DNA of 64,000 nt from Aporrectodea caliginosa (taxonomy: Eukaryota > Annelida > Clitellata > Crassiclitellata > Lumbricidae): contig JACEVL010000517.1 in NCBI GenBank assembly GCA_020284085.1, positions 1,035,337 through 1,099,336 of the forward strand, written 5' to 3'. Below the pieces are notes generated by a model. It did not search any database. It worked only from the letters and a program-made list of their open reading frames with translations, and was not told the origin of the DNA. This document shows positions 1-9,732 of this stretch, piece by piece. Position numbers and translations under genes: made by a program. The stretch's first letter is position 1; each line of letters begins with the position of its first letter.

Positions 1-2170
1 GAAAGATCTTGTCTGTGAAGAGGCGCTGGATGATGTCCCCTTTCTTAAGGCGCTGACAGACCTCGCCTATGAAGAGGCGCTGAAAGATCTCGCCTGTGAG
101 GAGGCTCTGTAAGATCACGCCTGTGAAGAGGTGCTGAAAGATTTCGTCTGTGAAGAGGCGCTAAAAGATCTCGTCTGTGGAAAGGCGCTGAAAGATCTCG
201 CCTGTGAAGAAGCGTTGAAGGATCTCGTCTGTGAAGACGCGCTGAAAGATCTCGTCTGTGAAGAGCTGCTGAAAGATCTCGCCTGCGAAGAGGTGCTTAA
301 AGATCTCGCCTGTGAAGAGGCTCTAAGATCTCTCGCCTGTGAAGAGGCTCCGAAAGATCTCGCCTGTGAAGTGGCTCTGAAAGATCTCGCCTGTGAAGAG
401 GCGCTGAAAGATCTCGTCTGTGAAGAGGCGCTGGATGATGTCGCCTTCTTAAGGCGCTGACAGACCTCGCCTATGAAGAGGCCCTAAAAGATCTCGCCTG
501 TGAAGAGGCGCTGGATGATTGCCTGTTAAGAGGCGCGAAAGATCTCGCCTGTGAAGAGACGCTGAAAGATCTCGCCTGTGAAGAGGCGCTGAAAGATTTC
601 GTCTGTGAAGAGGCGCTGAAAGATATCGTCTGTGGAAAGGCGCTGAAAGATCTCGCCTGTGAAGAGGCGCTGAAAGATCTCGTCTGTGAAGAGGCTCTGA
701 AAGATCTCGCCTGTGAAGAGGCGCTGAAAGAGGCGCTCGTCTGTGAAGAGGCGCTGAAAGATCTCGTCTGTGAAGAGGCGCTGAAAGATCTCGCCTGTGA
801 AGAGGCGCTGAAAGATCTCGTCTGTGAAGAGGCGCTGAAAGATCTCGTCTGTGAAGAGGCGCTGAAAGATCTCGTCTGTGAAGAGGCGCTGGATGATGTC
901 GCCTTTCTTAAGAGGCGCTGAAAGAGGTCGCCTATGAAGAGGCGCTGAAAGATCTCGCCTGTGAAGAGGCGCTGAAAGATTTCGCCTGTGAAGAGGCGCT
1001 GAAAGATCTCGCCTGTGAAGAGGCGCTGAAAGATCTCGTCTGTGAAGAGGCGCTTAAAGATCTCGCCTGTGAAGAGGCGCAGAAAGATCTCGCTGGTGAA
1101 AAGGCGCTTGATGATCCCGCCTATGCAGAGGCGCTGGATGATCTCGCCTGTGAAGAGGCGCTGAAAGATCTCGTCTGTGAAGAGGCGCTGGATGATGTCG
1201 CCTTTCTTAAGGCGCTGACAGACCTCGCCTGTGAAGAGGCCCTGACGGATCTCGCCTGTCAAGAGGCCCTGAAAGATCTCGCCTGTGAAGAGGCGCTGAA
1301 GGCTCTCGCCTGTGAAGAGGCGCTGAAAGATCTCGCCTGTGAAGAGGCGCTGAAGGATCTCGCCTGTGAACAGGCCCTGAAAGTTCTTTCCTGTGAACAG
1401 GCGCTGAAAGATCTCGCCTGTGAAGAGGCGCTGAAAGATCTCGCCTGTGAAGAGGCGCTGAAGGATCTCGCCTGTGAAGAGGGCACTGAAAGATTTCGCC
1501 TGTGAAGAGGCGCTGAAAGATCTCGCCTGTGAAGAGGCGCAGTGAGATCTCGCCTGTGAAGAGGCACCTGAAAGATCTCGCCTGTGAAGAAGAGGCGCTG
1601 AAAGATCTCGCTTGTGAAGAGGCGCTGAAGGATCTCGCCTGTGCTGGATGATCTCGCCAGTGAAGAGGCGCTGAAAGATCTCGTCTGTGAAGAGGCGCTG
1701 AAGGATCTCGCCTGTGAAGAGGCGCTGAAAGATCTCGCCTGTGAAGAGGCGCAGTGAGATCTCGCTGGTGAAAAGGCGCTTGATGATCTCGCCTATGCAG
1801 AGGCGTGGATGATCTCGCCTTTCTGTAGAGGCACTGACATACCTCGCCTATGAAGAGGCCCTGACGGACCTCGCCTATCAAGAGGCACTGAAAGATCTCG
1901 CCTGTGAAGAGGCGCTGAAAGATCTCGCCTGTGAAGAGGCGCTGAAAGATCTCGCCTTTGAAGAGGCGCTGAAAAGATCTCGCCTATGCAGAGGCGTGGA
2001 TGATCTTACCTGTGAAGAGGCGCTGAAAGATCTCGCCTGTGAAGAGGCCCTGGATGATCTTGACTTCGAAAAGGGTGCTTGAGGATGTCGCCTATGTTAA
2101 GGCGTTGAGGATCTCGCCTTTAAAGGAGCGCTGAAGGATCTCACCTGTGAAGAGGCGCTTAAAGATCTGG
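1..2170. repeat. 27-bp minisatellite array, about 80 units
   Basis: The core unit is close to GAAGAGGCGCTGAAAGATCT followed by CGCCTGT, 27 bp in all, with point variants such as GTCTGT for GCCTGT. The unit is a multiple of three and lacks stops in most frames, so long reading frames appear on both strands: a 9-residue period like EEALKDLAC on plus, and TGEIFQRLF, QARSFSASS and HRRDLSAPL on minus. Frameshifts between blocks and the openness of several frames at once argue that none is a protein. A variant block containing GATGATGTCGCCTTTCTTAA recurs near 30, 430, 890 and 1190, which is a higher-order period of 300-460 bp. Units decay from about 2040 and stop near 2170. The array continues past the left edge. 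Confidence 0.95.
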
Positions 2171-2360
2171 CATGTATCGTTCTCAATGAATATCGGCATT
2201 TACGGTATCGATTTAACCAGTGAACGATTGTGTTCAACAGAAACCTTGTATCACACTTTAATTTACGAGGTTTGTGACTAAAGCTTATCGTGTCTAAGAG
2301 ACTAATTAATCTCTTAATCATCATCATGAATAAGCTTTGGTTACAGAATATCCTGAGTGG

Positions 2361-2560
2361 CCGGCGGCCCGGGTTCGATTCCTGGTCGGTCAGAGAGATC
2401 TAAGAATGGTCTTTCTCCATGGGTCTTACTATCGACAGTGTACTACGTACTCTAACATTAAGTCAAGGCGTAGCCCGGGTTCGATTGGGGTCGGTCAGAG
2501 AGTTCTAAGAATGGTCTTTCTCCAATGGGTCTGTACTATCGACAGCTGCATCATCTAAGT
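2361..2560 (+). repeat. Two tandem tRNA-derived SINE-like units
   Basis: Two adjacent segments of roughly 95 bp share the order CCCGGGTTCGATT, GGTCGGTCAGAGAG, TCTAAGAATGGTCTTTCTCC, then a TACTATCGACAG motif. CCCGGGTTCGATTCC matches a tRNA B box (Pol III internal promoter). No clear A box lies upstream of either copy, so these look like truncated SINE monomers, or a dimer, rather than functional tRNA genes. Confidence 0.6.
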
Positions 2561-2694
2561 TAACATGAGGTCGTATATGTTAGTACAATATTTATGTTAT
2601 ACATTATTTAATTTCGGAGGTGTTTAAACACCCCCTAAATACGGCCTTGATTAAGCTAGCTGAGTTGGCCATGGACGCAGCTGAAGCAGAACTC

Positions 2695-2790
2695 TGGAGA
2701 CAAATTTCTGCCCTGGCATGGATTCGAACTCCCAACCTCTCAGTTTACAATCCAACGCATCAATCAATAGACTGGCGAATACAGGTTAAC
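2695..2790 (-). repeat. Possible tRNA-derived SINE fragment
   Basis: Read on the minus strand the segment contains GGGAGTTCGAATCC, a good B-box match, preceded by a tRNA-like stretch ending GTAAACTGAGAGG. No complete cloverleaf can be drawn because the D-arm portion is not convincing. A SINE head or tRNA relic is the best reading, with moderate doubt. Confidence 0.4.
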
Positions 2791-3774
2791 GCAGGAAACA
2801 TTGTCACTGCAAGCCCAGGTTCCTCTGACAATGTAATTATTATTGATTCGACAGATGTCGGGAGCGGCTTGCACATCGCTGATCCTGTCGCAAATCGTCC
2901 TCTTTCGGAACTCTTCGTCTTGTCTGGAATCTGCTTGCAAATTCTCCTCTTCTGACGTCCATGTTCCGGAATTGCTTCTTAAGTCGTCTGAATAGGATTT
3001 AGCACTGTCGACTGTATTTAGACGCATGTGGAGGTGGAGACATTGACATATCTAGGCTACGTGGCCCTTTGGTTTTAACTGGTCGATCTGTAACAGTTAT
3101 AAGTTATAGGTTGGCTGCTCCTTTGCCGACATGCCCACATAGAGCCATATCTATAGGACCGGGTCCATTAAGGGGTTAGGGTCTACACGACTCCCATATT
3201 CCCATATGGGACCCGTGTAGAGGCCACATGGGTCCCATCTAATGACCATGGAAATGCTGGCAGGGGCGATATCAGCTAGGCCATAAACTTAGGCCTACAT
3301 AATGCTGGTGCTGGAAAATCTTCGACTCGGTTGGTATGACGGTCATTGACAGCTAGCAATTGAGGGTCTTTGAAGTGGCGTCATGACTATAAGTCACCAG
3401 TGACTGCTGACGCATGTCTGTTCTGCACAGAGCATCTGGCCAATTAAAGAAACATATCCATGCTCAGCGGCTTCTATCAGTCCAGGAAGTGCCACACAAT
3501 TATATACGGTGAACATAATCACATGCTGAGTCAGCGTCATTCATTTGTAGCCTTAAATTGATACGTATAGGTTTACACGACGACCTTAAATGACGTGGCA
3601 CCCATTCAAACAGACAACCGATGAATTCATTCTTTGAAAAACGAACAGGATCGAGACTCGTAGGCCTATATCTGCTATATGAAAACGTTTACAGTTCCAA
3701 CTACATTTACATTTAAATAAGATGCCGTTCAACCTGTTGTGTTTTCAATGCACACCTTCTGCTTACCGTCAAAT

Positions 3775-4005
3775 CCAGGGAATTAGGGTAATGGTAATAC
3801 GAACTGTGGCACGAAGAGCGCACGGACCCGGGGTCGCTTTCCGGTACCCTCCCTAAGGTCGACGCAGCCTTTTCATTCGCTAGGTGGCTTTGAAAAATGA
3901 GTACTAAGTATATAGGATCCACTGGATGGGCGCCTTGCATGACTGCCAAACAGTTAAATTCGACTCCTGTAATAACTAGTGACCATCCGTTCATACTATC
4001 ATTTG
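3775..4005 (+). repeat. tRNA-derived SINE, copy 1 of a three-copy family
   Basis: The segment starts with a tRNA-like A-box region (TAGGGTAATGGTAATAC) and a decayed B-box region. It continues into a body containing CATTCGCTAGGTGGC, AAAATGAGTA, GATGGGCGCCTTGCATGACT and a 3' part with ACTCCTGTAATAACTAGTGA. The same order of blocks recurs at 43735-43985 on minus and 44165-44345 on plus, which defines the family. Confidence 0.7.
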
Positions 4006-5490
4006 TAGGCTAATCATCTTGCGTTGTGTCAGTTTGAAACATTAAACGAAGATTATTATTAGGCCATTATTATTTATCTACTCTAGTATACGGATTTATT
4101 CGATCAGTTATAGGCTATTCTACATAGACCATCAATGTAGGCGTGCGGGTCCAGGCCCACAGTATAGACGAATACTAGCTAGCTTACAGTCTATAAATCG
4201 AGGGATTAATTATTATTATAATACTATAGCATACACTTCATCTGGGAATTCAGTGAACGACGATGATAAGATTATTTATGAGTAATCGGCGTCCCATATC
4301 AATGCTTGCGCATGCGTTGTTTGCGTGTTTAATAATTAATTGCTGTGGGCTGGAGCGATTAGTTGCAAGCTTTCGGGTTTTCGGAGAAGATAAGGCACAT
4401 GCAGCTGAACGATATGAACCTGTTAAAGCTGTTCAGTTCAGTTCAACGTAGAATTTACTAAACTCTACTGCAAATTTACTGCAATTGCTCATTCGGATAT
4501 TTCTATGACACATTTTTATTGCTTTAAGGATTTATATATTGGATCCTGTTTGAAGGATGCACGTGTTGCTGTTTTGAAGAATAAGCATCATAACGGTGAG
4601 TTGATAACTTGTTATGTCCAACCTACTGTAGTGCGTTAATTAAAATTTTGATTGCTGCTGGAAGAAAGGTTTTTTGTTTTTCATGAGGTTTTTCATGAGT
4701 TTTCCGCTGACTTGAAACTTGAGTCTTTTGGGTAAGATTCTTCAGTTCTTTTAATTTCGAATGACGTGACTGTAGGGCTTTGTTATCGTCGAGTGCTTTG
4801 GAATTGTATGCACGATCTAATGTTTTCTTATGAATGATTGCTTTCTAGTGACGTCCGTGTGTAGTAAGAACCAAGTGCCTTAGCAAAATATTTAAGGAAT
4901 GAGTCACCTATTCACAGACCACTTAATGGACTGAACGACAGATGGCTGGTGACGAATAGAAGGGTTGATGGATAATGGGAAAGACGAAATCAAGGATGGT
5001 GAGAGGAAAAGAATGTATAATAGGAGAGCAGTGTTCGATGAACTTAATGGATAGTTTGCAGGAAGGCAGGCAGGTGTTGAAGAAAGAGGCAGGCAGGGAA
5101 ATCAGCCAAGCAGATAATTTGGCATCAAGTTATGTTAATTATCTGGAAGGTAATGTTAATACTTGCCTTTAAGTCAATTTTGTAGGCAGTTTGGCAAGCT
5201 TATAGAGTCGGGGCTGAAGGATATAGTGCGGGAGTTTACTGGCATCGTGAGGGTCGGTTAGGGTCAGGTTAGGCGTCGTGAGGAAGTCGGTTATGGTCAG
5301 GGTTAGTGTCGTCATTAGAAAACTTGGTACCGTCTGGCGTCCGCGCAGCATGTCTAAAGATACTGTGTAATCCTCAGACCCCGGTACTATAAGTTTGCCA
5401 TCAGTTTTAAAAGCCAAAAGTCTGAGAATGTACTTATAGAACTGTAATTTGATGATACCCTCTGTATGAAGTTCGGAAGTGCACATCGAA
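4006..5490. other. No gene or repeat recognised
   Basis: Only short chance reading frames (about 60-105 codons) with no recognisable protein motif. I see no splice-linked coding, tRNA or mobile-element ends here. Confidence 0.5.
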
Positions 5491-5499
5491 GTTGGGTGC

Positions 5500-5747
5500 C
5501 ATTAAGAGCAATAAGTAGACTGGAAGAGGTAGGTTATTAGTTTAAAGTGACAGACAGTCTTGGTAAGAGAGTTGTGAACATGAGGAATTAGAAAGTTTGA
5601 GCTGGAGGGACCAGCAACTGTGAAATAATGGTGGCCAAAGAGAAGATGTGTACCAGGAATAACATACTTTCCAGCAGAGGCTGATTGAAGAGAGGAGCAG
5701 CCTTCACAGAGCTGAAGGGTGTGACTATGGAAGATAAGATCAATCAA
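5500..5747 (-). pseudogene. L2/CR1-type LINE fragment, C-terminal region of ORF2
   Basis: The minus-strand frame contains FTVAGPSSSNFLIPHVHNSL and then FKLITYLF. It aligns by eye with the C-terminal signature of L2-type reverse transcriptases (FSVAGPxLWNSLP...SLxxFKxxLKTxLF). It is a short degraded piece of an older copy, interrupted on its right side by the next LINE fragment whose (TGAT)n tail lies at 5735-5755. Confidence 0.6.
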
Positions 5748-6020
5748 TCAATCATAGAATTTATATAGCGCCTCTTCAAGGGCTCTACTCAGAGGCGCTC
5801 CGAAGATGATCTGCGCATGCCCTGTACAGAGTGCCCGCTTGAAGTGGATATGCTCACGTACAGGAAGCCAGAATATATAACAAAGAGCAGCTGTGATGTA
5901 ATCTCGGTATGAGGGTCCAAGATAAGGTCTTGTAGCTTGATGCATTATTCTAGTTAGAGGAAAGAGTGTGCATTCAGGGAGACCATAGAGTATAGAGTTG
6001 CTGTAGTCAAGTTGCATCAG
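5735..6020 (-). pseudogene. L2-type LINE fragment with 3' end and TGAT tail
   Basis: The minus-strand frame reads LDYSNSILYGLPECTLFPL and then IFWLPVREHIHFK. This matches the LINE ORF2 segment usually written RLDYCNxLLxGLP...LHWLPVxxRIxFK. It then runs directly into the 3' terminal sequence GAAGAGGCGCTATATAAATT and a short (TGAT)n tail, so the C-terminal domain between these parts is deleted. The 3' tail is the same as that of the other L2 copies in the window. Confidence 0.75.
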
Positions 6021-6039
6021 AATAAGGCTGTAATTGTAA

Positions 6040-7345
6040 TCATAATTTTAAATTTATATAGCACCACTTCAAGAGAAACTCCTCAGAGGTGCTCCCGACC
6101 TGATAACAACAAGCCACAATCGAAAAGAATTTTTTTTCAAACGCTTGTGGAAAAGGGACAAAGGCAGACCAAGAAGTTCATTACAGAGGTTGCTAGGCAA
6201 CCTGTTCCAGAAAGAAGGACCGACCACAGTGAAACTTCTGTGGAGCACCGTGGAAGTTCAAGCCATAGGGACAACCAGGTCGCCTTGCGTGGCAGAGCGA
6301 AGGAATCTACGATCTGGTATGGATAGCACTGGCACACAAAGCTCCTTGAGATAAACTGAGGCTTGACCTGCAAAGCAATTTCGCATAAGCATTAGAATCT
6401 TAAACTCAATGCGTTTTTGCATGGGCTGCTAATTCCTCCCATATAAAACTAGATATATGCCCAAACTTTGGTATGCCGCCTATCAGATGAGCACCGGGCA
6501 TTAAGAACAGATTGCAGCTGATTAATGCGCGATAGGGTCAAGCCCGTATAGGCAGCACTGCCATAGTCGACTCTGGTGCATATGAATGCATGCATGCATC
6601 AGGGTCATAGCGGCTTTAGTTGTTAGCAAGCAGCGTACTGAGCGAATCTGACATAGATGGTAGAAGCACGTATGACATACGTTCTTCACGTGTCAATTGC
6701 TGGTCCAGGGTCACGAGTCCCGCACAGTGGTAGAGAAAGAGACATCAAGAATGCAATGCTGTAGATTCGGTAGATCGACTTTAGACACCTGCCCCCCCAC
6801 CCCGACTCCCAACCCAGATGAACTGCATCTTTCCAGGGTTTAGCCAGAGACGGTTGGATGACATCCAGGTACCAATTACCTCCGATATCATGAGCATTTT
6901 CTCCACTAGGGAGATAGCCTTTGAAGCTGGGCCCTGTACATATGCCTGGGTGTCATCGGCATATTGATGTGCCGCAACCCCCACAGAAGAAAGAACCTGG
7001 TTTAGGTCAGCAGTGTTAAGAATGTAAAGTAGAGGCCCTAATATAGAACCCTGTGGAAGACCAAAGGAGACCCCCGACCAGTCAGACCAGGTGGAACCAA
7101 AAACCACAGACTGGCTATGCCCAGTGAGAAAGCCTGCAACCACAACAGAGGGCGGCCAAAGATACCGAACGACGTTTCAAGACGCTCTAGAAGAATGCCA
7201 TGGTCGACTGTGTCGAAGGCCGCACTCACATCAAACAGGGCAAGAAGGGTTACATGCCTCTGATCAACAGTCACATGTGTATCAGTGTTTTCTGCAAAGC
7301 TGAATCCAGAGTCGAGTGAAGTGCTCAGTTTCTTAGGTGAAACAA
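6040..7345 (-). pseudogene. L2/CR1-clade LINE reverse transcriptase, degenerate
   Basis: Minus-strand frames carry, in order, the reverse-transcriptase blocks FDVSAAFDTVDHGILLERL (motif A), GLPQGSILGPLLYILNTADL (motif B) and YADDTQAYV (catalytic YADD). WMSSNRLWLNPGKMQFIWVG follows. The first and second parts sit in different frames that overlap at 7038-7143, so there is at least one frameshift. The C-terminal domain persists in pieces near 6137-6373, and the 3' end near 6048-6095 shows the family tail (TATATAGCACCACTTCAAG on plus). The endonuclease is missing, so this is a 5'-truncated dead copy. Confidence 0.85.
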
Positions 7346-7545
7346 GCACGTCCAACAAATGGCAGCTATTTGAGGTTTTAGCGAAAGTGTTGAGTCAAGG
7401 ATGACTTGAAGATCCTGAACAGCAGAGGATGGGGAAAGTAGAGAGGAGGAAGTAAAGTGTGAAAGTTCATCACATTGTAGAAGCTTAGAACGATGAAACC
7501 AGATGAACACTAATTTGTCAGGGTTGAGTTTGAAGCATATAGCCC
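7345..7545 (-). pseudogene. Second L2-type LINE fragment (thumb region)
   Basis: The minus-strand frame reads LNPDKLVFIWFHRSKLL and then DLQVILDSTLSLKPQI. That segment belongs downstream of the YADD motif in an L2-type enzyme. It lies upstream, in reading direction, of the motif-A part of the neighbouring copy, so it must come from a separate insertion. The junction near 7345 is where the neighbouring 5'-truncated copy begins. Confidence 0.7.
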
Positions 7546-7939
7546 AGTGTTTCCCAACCTATTTTGAGTGCAACATCTTTTGTAATAGCCAAGTAACCTG
7601 TGACCCCCACTGCATTTGCATAGGAAGGCGTTTATAATATTCCCTAAATAGGGCAATTTGGGTAAGCTACAGGTTGGCTGGCCTAGGGTTTAGGGTGAGA
7701 AGAAAACACATTAAAAATCGATTTCTCATTAACCATAACCAACCAAAATTTTTATTGAACCCTTCTTTCACAGACAAACACAAGTAAACATCGAAACAAA
7801 GCCTTAGGGAACAACAGGGAAGAAAGAAACCCCCAAGGGACCTAGGTCCCGCTAGATGGGGTCACCCTTTATTACAGCGCTAGTACAGCGGTTGGCAGGA
7901 CACAATTTCAAAAGGCATTCTTTAAAACTTAACTAGTTA

Positions 7940-8940
7940 ACTAGACAAACAGTGCTAGACAAACAGTGCTCACACGTTATTCAAATGACTGGTTTATCAA
8001 ATAATTTCGCAATTTGTGTTTGAAGAGGTAGATGTTGGGTGAACTACGTATCTCAATAGGTACGATGTTCCAAGACTTAGGACCCATACATTTAAGCGAA
8101 AACCTGCGAGTGTTAGTACGGGAATAAGTAATACGGTAGTTGCTTGCAGAGCGAGTGTAGTACGGATTACTATCAGATATTGTTGTAAAGTAGTTCATTT
8201 CAGATATTTATATAGCGCCCTTCAAGATTTCTATCTCAGAAGCGCTCCCGACTACAGCGCGGACACTGAATCGTGAGTTTCACGCCGAAGCGCATGAGCA
8301 ATTGCGAGTGAAGGACTTGCCCAGGGCCCTGGCGGCTTGAGGTGGATCGAACCCGCAACCCTCCGGCTGCAAGGCACCGAACATACCTCTACACCACCGC
8401 GCCCCACAAATAGTTGTCAAAGGCAGACGGTAGTTGTCTAGTAGTGTATCTTAACATGAATTCATTAATTTGCTGTTTAGTTATCTGATCAATTTTCAGA
8501 ATGCACAAGTATTTGAAGGCAGAATCAGTTGAGAGAAAATAATGGCAGCTGGTGATAGCACGGATAGCTCTATTCTGAAGAACAACTAAGGGTTTTAATC
8601 TTGAAGGGTAATTCGAAGCCCATATGATGTTGCAGTAGTTAAGGTATGGATGGACAATGGAGTAGTACAAGTTGAGACGTATGCTAGTAGGTAGGAGGTA
8701 GGCAACTCTGGATAGGATTCTTATGTTTTTAGCAATTTTAGCTGATATGTGAGCAATGTGGTCCTTCCACGTGAGAAACTGGTCAACATATATACCTAGG
8801 AATTTAGTAGTAATTACTTGGGGTATAGGTAGATTATTTATAGTAACTCTTTCTTTAGCAAGAGGGATACGTTTACGATGCGAGCTGAATAAAATATAGT
8901 TAGTTTTAGACACATTTAGAGATAGTTTGTTCACAGTAAT
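7940..8940 (-). pseudogene. Jockey-like LINE, 3' half of reverse transcriptase
   Basis: The frame at 8934-8389 contains NKLSLNVSKTNYILFSS, TKFLGIYVDQFLTWKDHI, YYSIVHPYLNYCNIIWAS and QNRAIRAITS. These are the region after the catalytic YxDD of jockey-like reverse transcriptases. The frame resumes at 8198-7977 with YYTRSASNYRITYSRTNTRR and ends SFE-stop. The interruption at 8206-8405 is a SINE. This family differs in sequence from the L2 copies around it. The 5' part, including the catalytic motif, is missing. Confidence 0.8.
8206..8405 (-). repeat. tRNA-derived SINE with LINE-like 3' tail
   Basis: On the minus strand it starts GGGGCGCGGTGGTGTAGAGG (A box) and has GCGGGTTCGATCC (B box) about 40 bp on, as in a tRNA. 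A unique body follows. It ends with GAGCGCTTCTGAGATAG and then CTTGAAGGGCGCTATATAAA, the same stem-loop tail that closes the L2-type LINEs at 15398-15452 and 20858-20907. It sits inside the reading frame of the jockey-like LINE. The flanks hold AACTATTT and AACTACTT, a possible imperfect target duplication. Confidence 0.85.
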
Positions 8941-8994
8941 ATAATTCTAATGGTCTACTTTAACGGTAAGTACTGTGCAGTGTAACCTAATATT

Positions 8995-9334
8995 TCAATA
9001 CGATGGTTTTGCTTGCATCTGGGCAACCAGCTTCAAAATCTGAGGTTGAGTGTTTGTTAAAGCCAAACTCATGTCATCCTCAATGTACAGTCTGTTTCTT
9101 GCCTTTGTTTCGATATGAAACAGCATTGAAAATCCACTCTCGCAGAGATATGTAGAGGCAAATGGAAGTAAAACTCGAAAGACAAGCATGGGGACATTTA
9201 TATAAGTCTGATACATAGCACACCAGAACTGAGTCAGCAATTTTTCTTAGAACTTTTAGGAAGCACCAGAGGTTTATGTGCTGTGCAGCAACAGCCGCCT
9301 GTTGCCTGTAGTTTTCTATTCCATCCCTCAACAC
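8995..9334 (-). pseudogene. hAT transposase C-terminal (dimerisation) remnant
   Basis: The frame at 9240-8995 reads LPFASTYLCESGFSMLFHIE, then KARNRLYIEDDMSLALTNTQ, and ends PSY-stop. The order LLPF-TYLCE-GFS, then K-RNRL-IEDD-LRLAL is the hATC signature of ZBED5/FAM200-type transposases. An overlapping frame at 9334-9080 carries the adjoining upstream part, so a frameshift is present. Only about 100 residues survive, without the catalytic core. Confidence 0.8.
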
Positions 9335-9340
9335 TGTTAT

Positions 9341-9672
9341 TGGTTCTCAGCAGCTCATCTTTACTATCTCTACTATGTGTGTTCCAAACGTTCAGTTATT
9401 ATAATACTTAAGATCCAGTTTAAGTGAACAATTGTTTTGCATATTATTATACTGATCTTCCACCCAGTCTGTGAGTTGTTACACTCTGGGGTGGGGAATG
9501 ACTGGGTAATTACCCTAGCGAGATGTCTAGGGTTAAAACCCATCCTAAACCCATCCTATTTAGACATTGATTTATATAAAAGGTCAACTTATAGGCAAGC
9601 ACTATGATGTATTGTCTGTTGTTTCATAATAGGGTTTTAGTCATCGACATTCTGCTTCCTGGAAGTCTCAGC
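9341..9672. other. 5' flank or intron of the MTSS1-like gene; nothing distinct
   Basis: AT-rich sequence with no readable protein. A pyrimidine-poor AG at about 9631 (TTTCATAATAG) could be the acceptor of the first coding exon if a non-coding 5' exon lies further upstream, but I could not define one. Confidence 0.35.
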
Positions 9673-9732
9673 ATGGATAAAGATTGTGGTGACCTAGGTG
9701 TCCTGTTTCAGGAAACTATTGGTGACATCAAG
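9673..9732 (+). CDS. MTSS1: MTSS1-like coding exon 1 (residues 1-20)
   Basis: ATG opens MDKDCGDLGVLFQETIGDIK, which matches the N-terminus of vertebrate MTSS proteins (xxKECSALGGLFQTIISDMK). The donor is AAG|GTATCT, phase 0. The start is chosen by homology because the residue count before the LGxLFQ motif agrees with the family. Confidence 0.88.

Larger units (their letters stand above)
7545..9340 (-). mobile_element. hAT transposon remnant, split by a LINE insertion
   Basis: CAGTGTTTCCCAACCT at 7545-7560 matches the terminal inverted repeat typical of hAT (Charlie-like) elements. The transposase C-terminus lies at 8995-9240 on the minus strand, the expected side. Between them sits an unrelated jockey-like LINE (about 7940-8940), itself split by a SINE. 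The right end of the hAT element was not found, so its outer limit is approximate. Confidence 0.55.

Noticed and set aside
131..1881. Four long reading frames with 9-residue repeats on both strands (102 to 263 codons)
   Set aside because: All arise from the 27-bp minisatellite whose unit has no stops; several frames on both strands are open at once, and frames break wherever units lose or gain bases.
9440..9500. Right-hand end of the hAT element beginning at 7545
   Set aside because: No inverse of CAGTGTTTCCCAACC and no matching 8-bp duplication could be found in the region.
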